Shown here piece by piece: positions 10,441 through 22,256 of a DNA stretch of 64,000 nucleotides. Below the pieces are notes generated by a model. The model saw nothing but the letters and a program-made list of their open reading frames with translations. It did not search any database and was not told the origin of the DNA. Position 1 is the first letter of the stretch. The number at the start of each line of letters is the position of its first letter. The translations under genes were made by a program, and so were the position numbers. Source of the stretch: Anaspis maculata (taxonomy: Eukaryota; Arthropoda; Insecta; Coleoptera; Scraptiidae); contig OX421965.1 in assembly GCA_949128115.1 (NCBI GenBank), forward strand, positions 56,972,012 to 57,036,011, given 5' to 3'.

Positions 10441-11625
10441 AAAGTCATTACGATATGCAAATGACGTCATTTGCGTATTGTAAGAAGCTCCATTTCGATA
10501 CGCATTTTCCCCCCCAAATGTTGACAATATCAGCGGGCATGACATCGACATGACAGCACTCACTAACAGAAGAGACAGCTGAGGTGACGTCACTTCGCAA
10601 AACTTATCCCGATTTCAAAAAGGGCAGAATTTTGGGGTACGACATCATTACCTAATGTTGTGTAAAGTAGGTTCACTTGTACCGTGATTCTAGTCGGCAT
10701 TTTGTTTCTAAGTTTCCAAATGTGAAATATAGAAAATTCCCAAAACTTTGCAGTTGGCTGCTCTGGCCGGAGCAGTTTTGAAACACATTTTTTGCGTATT
10801 TCCTTTGCAGATAGCCCGAACATTTTTGCGGGACGTGATGTCTGACGCTTTTTTTCATTTTTTTTGGTAAGATGTAACAATTTTTCGACTTGTTTTTGAT
10901 TTTCGCCAATGAACAAATAAATCAAGAGAGCCTTGACGTTTGACAGTTGTGAAAAATATTCCTAACCACTTGAAGCCGGTTCAACTTTAGATGCTTCAAA
11001 TTAAAGATTGTACAATGCCCTTCGTCCAAAAAAGGGGCCCCATGCAATCATCAACCCTTTCGCCTCTTCCAGTCAAAAATACAAGTCAAACCCTGAAGAA
11101 TTATGGGCGATACAAGGATCGCCGTGCGGTCTGTCATTGGCAAAAGAATTTACGTGTAAAGAGTAAATTAAACCAAATTTCAAAAAACCCAGCCGCTCAA
11201 AGTTGTGTATTGGACCGAAATTGATGTAAGTACCTTCAATTTGCAATTTGCTTTCGTTTTGGAGCTTCCCGGGACGAGTTTTTGTCGACCCTGAATGGGC
11301 CGCCGTCAAGATGACTTAATTTGCGGCCGCCCCGTGCTCTTTTGGTGTCTACATGACGGTAACACAGCTCTGCGTCCCCCTAGTCGCACGTCCACTTATG
11401 ACCAGGTCAGTTTTCCAAGATTTTAATATCAATTTGATAAGAAATATAACTTCACTTCCAGAGAAGTCAGTTTCACACCAGGTGAAAAGGCGGCAAGCCT
11501 ACAATGCTAAAGTAGAAAATTTGCCCCGCCAACTAGAGTCACAGTACAAGTGAACCTACTATAGTTTAGATTATTAAAAGGAATTTCAAGCAGAAAAGAC
11601 CAACAGAGCAACAACCATAAAAAAT
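10441..11625. other. No supported gene
   Basis: Open frames (for example 10590-10925 minus, 111 codons; 10991-11224 plus) have no recognisable motif. A perfect CRE octamer TGACGTCA occurs at 10585-10592. A frame ending at 11317 (FPGRVFVDPEWAAVKMT) is suggestive of coding but isolated. Confidence 0.35.
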
Positions 11626-11680
11626 GAGGGACACTTGTTTCGACCTGTTCGAATCTCATCAGTGCTGAAGCATTCAAAAC
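11626..11680 (-). ncRNA. Degenerate hammerhead ribozyme motif
   Basis: On the minus strand the sequence reads GCTTCAGCACTGATGAGATT, a short loop, then GGTCGAAACAAGTGTC. The conserved core CTGATGA (complement of 11656-11662), GAAA (complement of 11638-11641) and the GTC cleavage triplet (complement of 11630-11632) are all present. Stem II now relies on G-T wobbles, and the stem I strand after GTC no longer pairs with AGCA. The 16 bases GAATGCTTCAGCACTG before the core are identical to those of the ribozyme at 57721, so this is a decayed copy of the same element. Confidence 0.65.
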
Positions 11681-11752
11681 GAAATTCCGGCCGGTGTAAC
11701 ACTCGAGATTCTGCATATACATTAACGGGCTCATAGATGGAAATTCTACTTA

Positions 11753-13888
11753 TAGCCCAGGCATTTTAGGTTTTGACCTGGAAAGAAATAACGTAAGTCT
11801 GAAAATTGGTGGAACGCTTCCACTTTAACCCCTCAACCACATACTGAAAGTCCTAAAAAATCCTGTGTCCGCTCCATCGGTTTTTGGCGGCAAAAAGGTG
11901 TAAGTGACAGTATTTTAGAAACTATTTATTAAAATACCCGTTGAAGTTTCAATACAGCTGAAAACTTCCGAAAATGATCTTCTCGGTCAGTTGAACAACA
12001 TATTGAAAGTCCTAAAAAATCCTCTCTCCGCTTCATTGGTTTTTGGCGGCAAAAAGGTTCAAATGACATTATTTTGGAAACTATTTGTTGAAATACAAGT
12101 TGGAGTTTCAGTACAGCTGAAAATTGCTAAAACTGGTCTCCATTGTCAGTTGAACAACATACTAGAAGTCCTTAAAAGATCCTACGTCCGTTCCATTGTT
12201 TTTTGGCGGCAGAAAGGTATAAGTGACTTTTTTTGTTACTATTTAATAAAATACGGGTTGAAGTTTTGACTTCAACCCGTATTTTATTGAATAGTAAAAT
12301 ATCAAAATACAGGTGAAAATATTGGGTCTCTTCGGTCACTTGAGCAGCATGCTGAAAGTCCTAAGAAATTCTATGTCTGCTCCATTGTTTTTTGTCGGCA
12401 AAAAGGTGTAAGTGACATTGTTTTGGAAATTGATCAATCAAACAGGCGGTCAAGTTTCGATACAGCTGAAAATTGCTGAAACTGGTCTCCTGGATTAGTT
12501 GAGCAACATATTGAAAGTCCTGAGAAAGCTTCTCTCCGCTTCATTAGTTTCTGGCGGCAGAAAGGTAATATTTATAAGTAAAATTTTCTTTTGTTGCTAT
12601 TTATTAAAATACGGGTTGAAGTTTCGATACAGCTGAAAATTGCTGAAAATGGTCTCCTTGGTCAGTTGAACAACACAATAAAAATACTAGGAAAATCCCT
12701 GTTCGCTTCGGCTTCATTGTTTTTTGGCGGAAAAAAGGTATAAGTGACATTGTTTTGGAAACTATTATTTATTGAAATAGGCGTTGAAGCTCCAATTCAT
12801 CTGGAAATTGCTGGAACTGGTTTCCTCGATCATCTGAACAACATACTGAAAGTCCCAAGAAATCCTATGTCCGCTTCATCGTCTTTTGGCGGCAAAAAGG
12901 TATCAAGATCATTTCTTGAAACTATTGTTTAAAATATGCGTTGAAGCTGCAATATAGTTGAAAATTGCTGAAAACAGTCTACTCGAACTAGAACAGCAAA
13001 CTAACAAAGGAGACCATTTTCAGCAATTTTCAGCTGTACTGAAACTTGAGCCCGTATTAAAAAAAAATAGTTCACAATATAATGTCACTTATACATTTTT
13101 GCCGCCAAAAAACATGAAGCGGGCATGACATTTCTCAGGACTTTCAGTATGTTATTCAACTAACAAAGAATACTATTTTTCAGTAACTTTCAGCTGTGCT
13201 GAAACTTCAACTTATGTTTTAATAAATAGTTTCCAAAATAATGTCACTTGAACCTTTTTGCTGCCAAAAACCGATGAAGTGGACATAGTATTTTTTAGGA
13301 CTTTCAATATGTTGTTAAGCTGACCGAGAAGACCATTTTCGGCAATTTTCAGCTGTATTAAAACTTGACCGCGTGTTTAATTGAATAGTTTTTGAAACAA
13401 TGTCACTTATACCTGTTTGCCGCTGAAAAAAAAGTATGAAGCGGACATAGGATTTCTTAGGACTTCCAACATGTTGTTCAACTGGCTGGGGAGACCATTT
13501 TCATCAATTTTTAGCTGTATTGAAACTTCAACGCTTGATTCAATTATTAGTTTGCAAAGCGATGTCACTTGTACCTTTTTGCCGCTAAATAACGATGAAG
13601 CAGATATAGGATTTTTTAGGACTTTCAATATGTTGTTCAACTGGCCGAGGAGACCATTTTGAGCAATTTTGAGCTGTATCGAAGCTTCATCGCGTATTCT
13701 AATAGATAGGTTCTAAATTATTGTCACTTACACCTTTTTGCCGCCAAAAGCCAATGAAGCGGACATAGGATTTCTCAGGACTTTCGGTATGTGGTTAAGG
13801 GGTTAAAGTGGAAGCGTTCTACCAATTTTCAGACTTACGTTATTTTTTCCCAGGTTTTGGTCAATTTTGATCTAAAATGCCTGGGCTA
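11753..13888. mobile_element. Large palindrome made of ~160-bp tandem monomers, TTA target duplication
   Basis: The ends are TAGCCCAGGCATTTTAG and its complement, flanked by TTA at 11750-11752 and 13889-13891, which suits a PIF/Harbinger-type insertion. The left half has seven direct monomers (marker GAAAGTCCTAA..., at about 11846, 12005, 12166, 12354, 12513, 12680, 12848). The right half has five in inverse orientation (about 13139, 13298, 13461, 13620, 13779). Each carries TTTTTGGCGGCAAAAAGG, TAAGTGACATTATTTTGG and CAGCTGAAAATTGCTGAA. A local perfect 20-bp hairpin lies at 12245-12288. The monomer length is not a multiple of three, so the LNNILKVLKNP-type frames are not a protein. Confidence 0.85.
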
Positions 13889-14519
13889 TTAAGGTTAGTC
13901 TACAGTATAGATTTTAGTTTTATTGTTAAGCTTTTACAATAAGGGTAAAAAATGAAATAAAGATTATAATAATAAAATTGGTTTTTAGTTGCAGACGGCA
14001 AGTCGCAAGGTGGAAGTGAGGTTAGAATTGAAGTCGCTAGTCGCAGTTGCTACGAGAGTTGGTTTTACTCGAGGTTTCACTCCGACTCCTACGACTACCA
14101 ACTAGAGACTTGAAACTTAAAACTGCAATGCCGCGGTCACTGGTCACTAGTGCCTCCAGCCTACAGTATAAACGCCATGAAGTGCCGCTCATAGGTGGCG
14201 CCGCAGGAGGATCTCACTCATGAGTGTTCCGCAGAGAGTTCACATGAGAAATCTTGAATACTGTAATGGCTGGGCTCCCACCCCGAACGCCCTGGCACCA
14301 GCAATGTCCCAGATGGAAGGGTGCGAAGATATCGGAGCATGTCCGATCGACCCGAGGCCTGGGTTGGGAATGTTGGGATCACTCATCAGTTCCTCACTTT
14401 ACATTTGGTTTGCTAGAGGAGCTCGGTTTTGGACGGGTTTGACGGTGTGAGCCATAGGTGGTTCAGTTCAATTTCCAGCCCGAACCCCCGAACTGAAAAA
14501 ATATGATTCCAATGATCAT
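13889..14519. other. No supported gene
   Basis: Open frames at 14220-14450 overlap each other and show no domain. No repeat ends were recognised. Confidence 0.35.
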
Positions 14520-14650
14520 AGTTGGAATGCGTACAAGGTCTGTCGTGTGTCGCATTAGGTGCATGAAATTTGGACAATGGTGCTGCCTCATGCGATGTTG
14601 GTGGTCGTTAAAGATCCCTGCCCCGTGTTGGAATGCTCTGGTTGATTCTG
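14520..14650 (+). mobile_element. SINE body fragment
   Basis: AGTTGGAATGC..., GTGTGTCGCAT, GACAATGGTGC..., CATGCGATGTTGGTGGTCG and TTAAAGATCCCT match, in the same order and spacing, the body of the SINE at 29431-29790 read on its minus strand. The tRNA-related head and poly(A) end are missing or unrecognisable, so this is a 5'- and 3'-truncated copy. Confidence 0.75.
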
Positions 14651-14696
14651 CATTTTGGCCCTCTCATAAGGACACATCCACCTCTGATAAGACTAT

Positions 14697-14924
14697 GGCC
14701 CGTATTCATAGTCGTATCTTATATATAAGTGGTCTTAAGACCATGTTAATTTAGACACAGGTTTGAACCAAGATGATTTTATACATACAGTTATCATCTT
14801 GTGAATATTTTATATCATAATCGAATGCCCCTATATCTCCTTAAGCTTGTGTTTCGGAGAAATCAGCGTATCAAAATTGAATAAGGTCGTCTCAAGATAT
14901 GAGATCTGACTATGAATACGGGCC
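14697..14924. mobile_element. MITE (228 bp) with ~40-bp terminal inverted repeats
   Basis: GGCCCGTATTCATAGTC at 14697 is perfectly mirrored by GACTATGAATACGGGCC ending 14924. Complementarity continues inwards (GTATCTTATAT / ATATGAGATC). TAT flanks both ends (14694-14696, 14925-14927). It is non-coding. Confidence 0.85.
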
Positions 14925-15184
14925 TATGGATTTACCGGGGAATGGTGACAGGTGAATGACAGGTGTCCGTTTAAATAATATAAACCAACTTCTCGACATC
15001 ATGTTGAGTCTGAGCGACGGCCATAAGTGAGAATCATCATGGCAACGACGAGGCCTATCAGATTGCTGTACTTGACAAGTTAGGTGAGCCATCTCAACTT
15101 TGCACCTCAAACTTGATATCTAGCCGTAAGCCGTTTGCCGTTTTCATGAGCCGGCCTACTTTGACATGAAATTTTGCCTCAGTA

Positions 15185-15304
15185 CCGTATGATCGAAAAC
15201 TTTTCTAGTTGTGGTAGGCTGTGGCCTAGCCAAAATCAGCCTCGTTTGCCTGCCAATGACCAGGCCACAGCCTACCACAAGTAGAAAAGTTTTTGATCAT
15301 ACGG
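15185..15304. mobile_element. MITE (120 bp) with TA target duplication
   Basis: CCGTATGATCGAAAACTTTT at 15185 is mirrored by the block ending CATACGG at 15304, and the arms extend through GTGGTAGGCTGTGGCCT / AGGCCACAGCCTACCAC (about 46 bp). TA lies on both sides (15183-15184, 15305-15306). It is likely a Tc1/mariner-derived miniature element. Confidence 0.85.
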
Positions 15305-15349
15305 TATTATAGTTGAAGCAATTCCACTTTACATATTCTCAGATAGTGG

Positions 15350-16925
15350 AGGCACTAAGTGAATGAACCTTGCAAATGGTGATGAAAGCATGAAATTCGG
15401 TACACATACTCAGAATGAGCACCTCTTTCAGATAAGAGGTGGAACCACGCCGAATTTTCACCGGAAGGGGGCTCAGGGGGCTCCAGAAAGTTCAAGCATA
15501 CTGTAGTTGCTGAAGCTACATAATTACAGAAAACACGAGGGGGTTTACGGAGCCCCAAACAACACTTGAAGTTGTTCGCACTGTTGTCTTGAATGATGCA
15601 AGCAGAAGATACAAAAGAAAACACCGAGAACAGTATCCATGTTGTCATTTCGACATAGATACGTCAATGTAACAGAAACGTACCGGTTTGGTTGCTAAGA
15701 GAATTGAATAGGCCAAAAGTCGAGCAACAGGCAAGCCCGGCTGAATTCGGCCAGGCCAAACTTTGAAAATTCATAGCGCTCGGCTGGTGAATGATGGGAA
15801 ACTCCAACCTCAGCATTAGCTTGATTCTTTGGTAATGTTGCTTCCTGCCGAGTTTGGTCCACATCTGTCAAATGTATTTTGAATAATTAAATGACAAAGT
15901 TCCAGACTTTGACATTTTTTATAGTTTGACAGATAACAGATAGGGAAATACTTTCAACTGTTCTAAATACAGTTTTTTTAAGGGCTTTTGATTGACATAT
16001 TGCAAGTCAAGTTCCGTGAGATGTAGCTTCTGTCATTTTCTGATAGTAACACTTCTGTTCGACAGATGACAGCCAAAAACTAATCCGGTCATTCCAGAGT
16101 GAAACCACGTCTGCATACCAAATTTCAAGTCGATCTGATCAACGTTTCGGCAGTTATCGTGGAAGATTACAGACACACACACTCACGGACAAACATCATT
16201 CTGGAAATTGTCTCTATCGTCTTGAAAAACCTCAAAATGGATATATCCGGCGTAATCTCATAACTTTTTTTCTGCACGATTACAATACTTTCCCTCCGTG
16301 TTCGTGGGGGGCCGGGAAAGTAATTCTGATGGTGTTTCACGACCTACTCCACGTTCAATCGCACGCGGTACTTCCAAAGAACGGTTCGGGGTGTGTTTTG
16401 CTGGGAGGAATTCAGTAATTTCGATTCAGAACATTAAAAAAATTCTGTTTGAACTTAGTGTTGAAAATAGAGCTCACTCTTTGGAATGCCTCTCTTCAAG
16501 AAGATACACCATCAACGTTTTGACTCCACGAACGAATTCAGAGGATATGAATTTGTAGGAATCAACGTGTTGCACATCTACTTATAAATTTTTTGTAGGT
16601 GAAAATAAAATAAGATCAATTTTTGTGATCTGCCGAAGAACTTATTTTTTTCATAACGGAAAATTACCGGGACAAGGCATTAAACGCCGTCAATGTTTAC
16701 AATATGTTCATAAGTTTCCTTTTTAATTAATAAAACGAACTGATAAGCCGTTTAGTGGGAGTCCTAGCACCTTCAACTTTCAGGAGCCCCCCGAGCCCCC
16801 TTCCGGTGAAAATTCGGCGTGGCTCCACCTCTTATCTGAAAGGGGGGCTCATTCTGAGTACGTGTACCGAGTTTCATGCTTTCATCACCATTTGCAAGGT
16901 TCACCCCGATTTTGGCTCTTAGCGC
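15350..16925. mobile_element. Inverted-repeat element (~1.6 kb), non-autonomous
   Basis: Arms of about 150 bp, at 15352-15500 and 16782-16925, are inverted copies. Shared blocks include GAACCTTGCAAATGGTGATG, GCCGAATTTTCACCGGAAGG and CAGATAAGAGGTGGA. The interior (16150-16310) shares GGCAGTTATCGTGGAAGAT, AACCTCAAAATGGATATATC and TTTTTTTCTGCACGATTACA with 61240-61410 in the foldback at 59.7-61.5 kb, showing exchange of internal modules between families. An 86-codon frame at 16298-16558 is unrecognised. Confidence 0.7.
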
Positions 16926-17552
16926 CCGCACTAAGAATATTTATACTTGACAAGATAAGAGAAACAGAAGTGCGACAAAACTGAGTCCTATGACACTGGA
17001 CCTGCAGCCAAGCTGTTACGCCGGACAACTGTAAACTGGTTAATTGGAATGAATTCGATATAAGTTGAATAAAATTGTATAATATATACTTATCTTCCTA
17101 TCTATCCAAAGTTTTGGAAGATATCTGGGATCGTCTCAACCTTTACATACTTATCTAAAAATTGCAATTAGCGATCTATGTGAGGAAAGAATTGATATTA
17201 TTCCGTTGGCATTGCTGACAGCTAGCTTCCAAATGAAGGAAACAGCATCCCACACAATATTACCCCTTAATCTTGATAATAAAATTAATATTATAGTGGA
17301 TACCTAAAGTTGAGCTCCATTGTTCGCAAAATGTGTGTCACACAGCTGTGGGATCTTTTTGGCTTTTCGCTATGCGTGGGCGAATTTTAATTAACATCAG
17401 CTTTAGACAGTCAGCGCAATTTAATGTAAACTGCATTAAACCCATGATGGCTTCATCAAATCGATTTTAAAAATAATGTGCTCGGGGATTAGATGACGTT
17501 GAAACTGTTGGGATTTCACAGGTTATAGAGATTTCAGTACCAAGATAGATAT
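16926..17552. other. No supported gene
   Basis: AT-rich sequence with no recognisable coding or repeat structure. Confidence 0.4.
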
Positions 17553-18297
17553 TGTCACGAGTTGCGATACTCTCGTGCATTCGAGAGGACACGCGGTCCT
17601 TCTAAACCGTTCAAACACAGTGAGTTGAGAAGCTCTTGTGCAATTCTAGTGCATTCAAGAACATGCAAGTGAGTTTTTGACCGTAGACATAGACACTCCA
17701 ACATGCGAGTGGAACACATCTGCCCAACTGGCGGAGATGGCGCTTCCAGAACACGCTATTGATACACGCGAAAGTTTTGGACTGTTAAAGAGAGCGGCTG
17801 CGAAGCCACTTGCCGTGATCAATGTGGAATTTGCCAGAGAACTGGTGGAAAGTTCCAGAAGTTCACGGTCGGAGTATATAAGCACCGACGGGCCGACCGA
17901 CACATCAGTTTTAAATTCAGAATGACAACGTGCGAATAATAGGTGGAGTTATTCGGAGCGTTGTTTCAGTATGAATTGTGATTAACGTGTATTTAGTAGT
18001 GAGCACTTAAGCAGTGATGGACAGTGTGTGTGTTCAAACGATCTCCTCTCAATTATGCAAGAGCCCAACGCGAAATCCAAAACAATAATATACGAATTAA
18101 ATTGAGCGATAAAACTGTTGAGTATAGCTGATGAATAAGCTCGGCTAGCTATGTGCCGTGCACCGGAAATTTTAATAGCAATTTAAATTAGTGCAGTAGC
18201 TATACCTTGAATTATGTGAAACATTGGCGGATTGTGAAACTGCAAAATTATAAGTTTTAAATGAAAATAAAGCTTCTATATTGACCCGAAAGCAGCA
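17553..18297 (+). mobile_element. Probable solo LTR of a retrotransposon
   Basis: It begins TGTCACGAGTTGCG and ends AGCAGCA. The flanks are GATAT (17548-17552) and AATAT (18298-18302), a 4-of-5 match to a target duplication. Inside are GAGTATATAAGCACCGACG (TATA box at about 17876) followed by GCCGACCGACAC in the start-site region, and an AATAAA signal at 18265. The promoter block is closely similar to the one at the right edge of the window on the minus strand. No primer-binding site, gag or pol follows, so the element is reduced to one LTR. The limits are inferred. Confidence 0.55.
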
Positions 18298-21200
18298 AAT
18301 ATGGTGTCATTTAGACTAAGACCGACGTGCCTAATGCAAATACAGGGTGTTTCATTTTCAAATGTCGTTCTTTAAGGACGTGATAGAACATCAAAGAATA
18401 AGTGGACTTCCGCGAAAAAATTAACAGGTATCGGAAACGCATTCTAATGGAGGTGAAGGCTTCCAAAATTGAGTTTAAAAAAAAATTTAAATAGATTTTC
18501 GTCAAATTTTGTCGAGATCTACCCACAGTTGAATTTTTTGCGCCGCCTCGATTGGTTCAAGAAAAAGTGTGCGGATGATTGGAGCAAGCTTGTTTTACAC
18601 CATTAGTAAAGTGAGCCGCTTATGCTGACGCTGAGTGTAAGTGCACTAATGCCTTGGTAATTGGTTCAATAACTAAATAATGCGGTTCTAATTAGTGATA
18701 ATGGCACTAATTTAACTGTGATCAATTTGGAATAAGACCACAGGAGTGCTGGGAGCGGAAGATTACTTTATGCCTATCATTCTCAAACAGTGAAATTAAC
18801 GTACGTAAGACGTAAGTTTTGTTTATTGAGAAGTACCGTTGATACATTTTTTGCGAAGCAAAGGCTACTTTGCTTTAGTTGTAAATGATTTTTCAATAAG
18901 TACAATAGTTTCCCTTGAGACACTCTGCATTAGACTTAATCAGTTACGACTGAAGAAGATATAGGAACATGATTCTGCATCAGCATTTGGCTTATGTAAA
19001 TTAATAAACTTTGCTCATGAAATCGTGATGAAATTTTGTCATGCTACTGTCTCCCTTTTGTATTCCAACAGCGTTTTTCGTCGCTCTTGCCGTTAACGTA
19101 CAATATTTGATTTGTAAACTTGATTCCAGAGCAAAACGCGCCGAAGAAAAATTCGATAAGAAACTCTCGACAGAAAGCAGTTTATTTTTCACTGGATTAG
19201 TCGCTCGTGACCTCATCTTGTAAAATGACTGCAAGAACCGGAGGACATTAGGGATTATCGATTTTCCAAATGTGCGAAATGTAAAGTGCGTCCTTGATCC
19301 TTTATTCAACCGAGCAAAAAGTCCAGGGTTAGCGCGCGCGTGGCCTCATGACGAAGCCGATCTAACTGAGCCCGTAATAATTTATCTCACTAAAAGAGGA
19401 CGGCCCGACCCGGTGATTCTCAAATAGATACTGTGATGGGCAGCTCAATATTATAAAAAAGGGGAATTATAATTTAGGAACAAATTAGCATTATGGGCGA
19501 TATAGGGAAGGAAAGAAGTGGGATAAGGAAAAATACTGTGCTCGCGCCGCATTCCTGAGTGGCATACTTGTGGGCCAGGGGTTTAGACTTGAGACGGGGG
19601 GTGGAAACAGGAAGGGGCCGAAAGTAGGGATGGGGGTGTAGAGGACTGGTTGATGTGAGATCGAGACGAACAGATGTGTTTGGCTAGAAGAAAAAATTAT
19701 GACTTGTCAACAACAAGAGTGCTAAAAACACTGTTAATAGTTGTAGTGCATCAGTTACAAGAAAAGAAAACATCAAGGCAAGTCTGATTTCCATTGTGAT
19801 CAAATAATGATTGTTTGAATGGAATTAAAGTAATTGTTTTGTTTATAAAATGATAGTAGGTTTTGTTCTTGATATTTCGAACATCCATAGGAGACGTCAA
19901 ATCGATTCAATACCCTGAAATTGCTGTGAGCTTTTAAATACTTTGTTTTCAGTTACCTCCAAAGCACCAGAAAAATGGTGAGACCGTCAGTAACCCTCTA
20001 AAAAGATCTTGTCTCCGGCAGGTTGATTCCTTAGGTCAGTTTTGCTGAAAATTCAGCGCTCTTGACATATATTTGGATCAAATCTGGGCGACAATCTCAC
20101 GTGTTATCTCCCCCCATAGAATAAAAGATTTAACCCTTTTTGCACGACAAAGAGTTTATGAGCATCAAGGTTGAGTTTCAAAAAGAGAACCCATTTGAAC
20201 AATGCCAAGAAAGATCAGTGTCGCTTCGAAAACGCTTCAAGACAGAAAGAAACATAACATCATTTTTGCAGGCTGCTCAATTAGAGGCCACCGCGATAAA
20301 TTATACACCTGATTGCAGATTTGCGTGAAATTATTTAACCCAGCGTGAAATAGAGCTGCTGGGTAAGTTTGTAAGCTCAAAACTACAGCACCAGCCCGAT
20401 AAAAATTTATGGAATGTAAACACTCAATTTTCATGTAAATTATTTGATTGATAATTAAAATAATGGCTACAATTTCGAAATATCAAGATAATACTCAGTG
20501 AACAACCATTTCTCTCTAAGTACAACTAATTAATCGAGATTCTTATTCCGTACAAGGAAGATGGACTAGACAGAAGAAGAGGTTGAAATTTAAATATCGA
20601 CGAGGTCTTAAAATAATTAGGCAGAGAACTGAAACTCAAGTGCGTTAGGAAACGGGTTCACCAATAGTTCTGAAAATTAGGAAGCATGCGAAACGGAATT
20701 AAACTGAAAGGGTTGAGTTAATTAGTCGCAGATTTTTGCACGTAGTTAGGGTGAACTTTTCATTCAGAAACCGAACGTGAATTTGAATCAACTAATTTCT
20801 ATTGTTAGCTGGTTTCAGCTCGCCTGGAAACTATGTAATGAATAATTAAGATAAACTTAATTAAATTGGCGATGATTGATCAACTTGCAATAAAGGTGAG
20901 GTGTGGTTAAATGACTTTGTGTATTTTTCAATATTTATTTCAATCATCTTCTTTCAAAGAACTGAGGTTACTCGCATAACCGGGGTATTAGCACGACGGT
21001 AAATTGAGGTAGGTGGAAAATTTATTCAAATGACTTAGGTAAGAGGTAATTAGAAATCTACGTCACAACAAAACAGAAACACAACGTAGAGTCGATCACA
21101 GTATTACAGCTAATAATCAATTTAGGGCAAGAGCGGGTTCACCACAATACGTAGTTTGAAAAGTCTAAATTGGGCAATGCCAATGCCTACCGTGATTTTC

Positions 21201-22256
21201 GTAAACCGTCCCAGCCTAGTGTAGGACGATAAATTACTGTAAGTCAGGAAATGCCGGAAGAGCATCTAGTTACTCAAAACAGAGTGTGAAACAATGATTC
21301 AAATTAACGTCTGGTTTCAGTAACAATCAACTTCACAAATTGATGAAACAATCCAACTGACATTCTTGAAAGCAAGTGGAAGGCGGTGGTTTTGATCATG
21401 GTCATCTGGTTCTGAAAAGATAAAAACGGGTGTGAGCATAACGCTACTCTCATGAATTGATCGCAGGTCAATTTGGTGTTGAATCCAACTTTAACTCAGT
21501 CTTTAATCAATATGACTCTGAAACAATTTCGCTCAGCCTTACTGAATACGCGACTTGGCCTTCTAAAGGCATTATGGAAACATCACATGAATACAAGCCA
21601 GAGTCTAAGTAAACACCGTGATAATGAAACGTACAATGGCACCCCCAACGAGCACCTGTTTCCAATACGTGTATCAAGCGTGATTATAATTCATTCTCGG
21701 TTTTTCTACACGGGTGATCACCTCCGATACAAATAACCTGATCCTGTGCTGATTCGAGCAGTGAAGCCACGGGATACTTGTACAAGGCTCCTGATCCAGC
21801 CACACAGGGCCATTCGCTTCAGACAAAGCCTCAACCGTCTACTCTGTATAAGCAATGCTGAAGTTCTCATGAGTGATTATTTACATAAGCACAATCAATC
21901 TACGATACACAAGTAGGTATATGCTCTGTGAGAAAGACGCACTGTTTGGATGCTGACAGCTTCGTAATTTGTCACAAAGAGAAATGCACCTTGTCGTCAG
22001 TAACTATGTAACTACATTTTACATACCAAGGTAAACAAAACACAATCAACTGTTGCGGTCAATTGTTATAGAAACTAGGTGTCTTACACTGAGTATAATT
22101 TGTTACCTATTGCATCTTTAGCTTTAAATTATTTCAAGTCACTCAAGTACTAAGGACTAGTTCTGCCATCTTCTGCACTTATCGTAGACCTGATTGCACT
22201 TCCAAATACAACCAAAAAATACATCAACTATTGAATTTCAAATGGGATACCTACTA
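18298..22256. other. Four-kilobase stretch without a supported gene
   Basis: Many short frames (for example 19001-19309 minus, 102 codons; 20140-20328 plus) show no domains. ACAGGGTGTTTCATTTT at 18343 resembles the ends of the TA-flanked MITE at 31744, but I see no partner end nearby. No tandem or inverted structure was noticed between 18.6 and 22.2 kb, so this may be intron or intergenic sequence. Confidence 0.4.

Noticed and set aside
9605..10593. Long overlapping frames (up to 157 codons) with repeated LFWQLRLFSVNCHF-type peptides on both strands
   Set aside because: The 20/40-bp minisatellite unit has no stop in any frame, so frames stay open by arithmetic; three frames are open at once.
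11991..13640. Frames repeating NNILKVLKNPxSASxxFGGKKV
   Set aside because: The monomer is about 160 bp, not a multiple of three, with frames broken between monomers and a palindromic arrangement; not a repeat protein.
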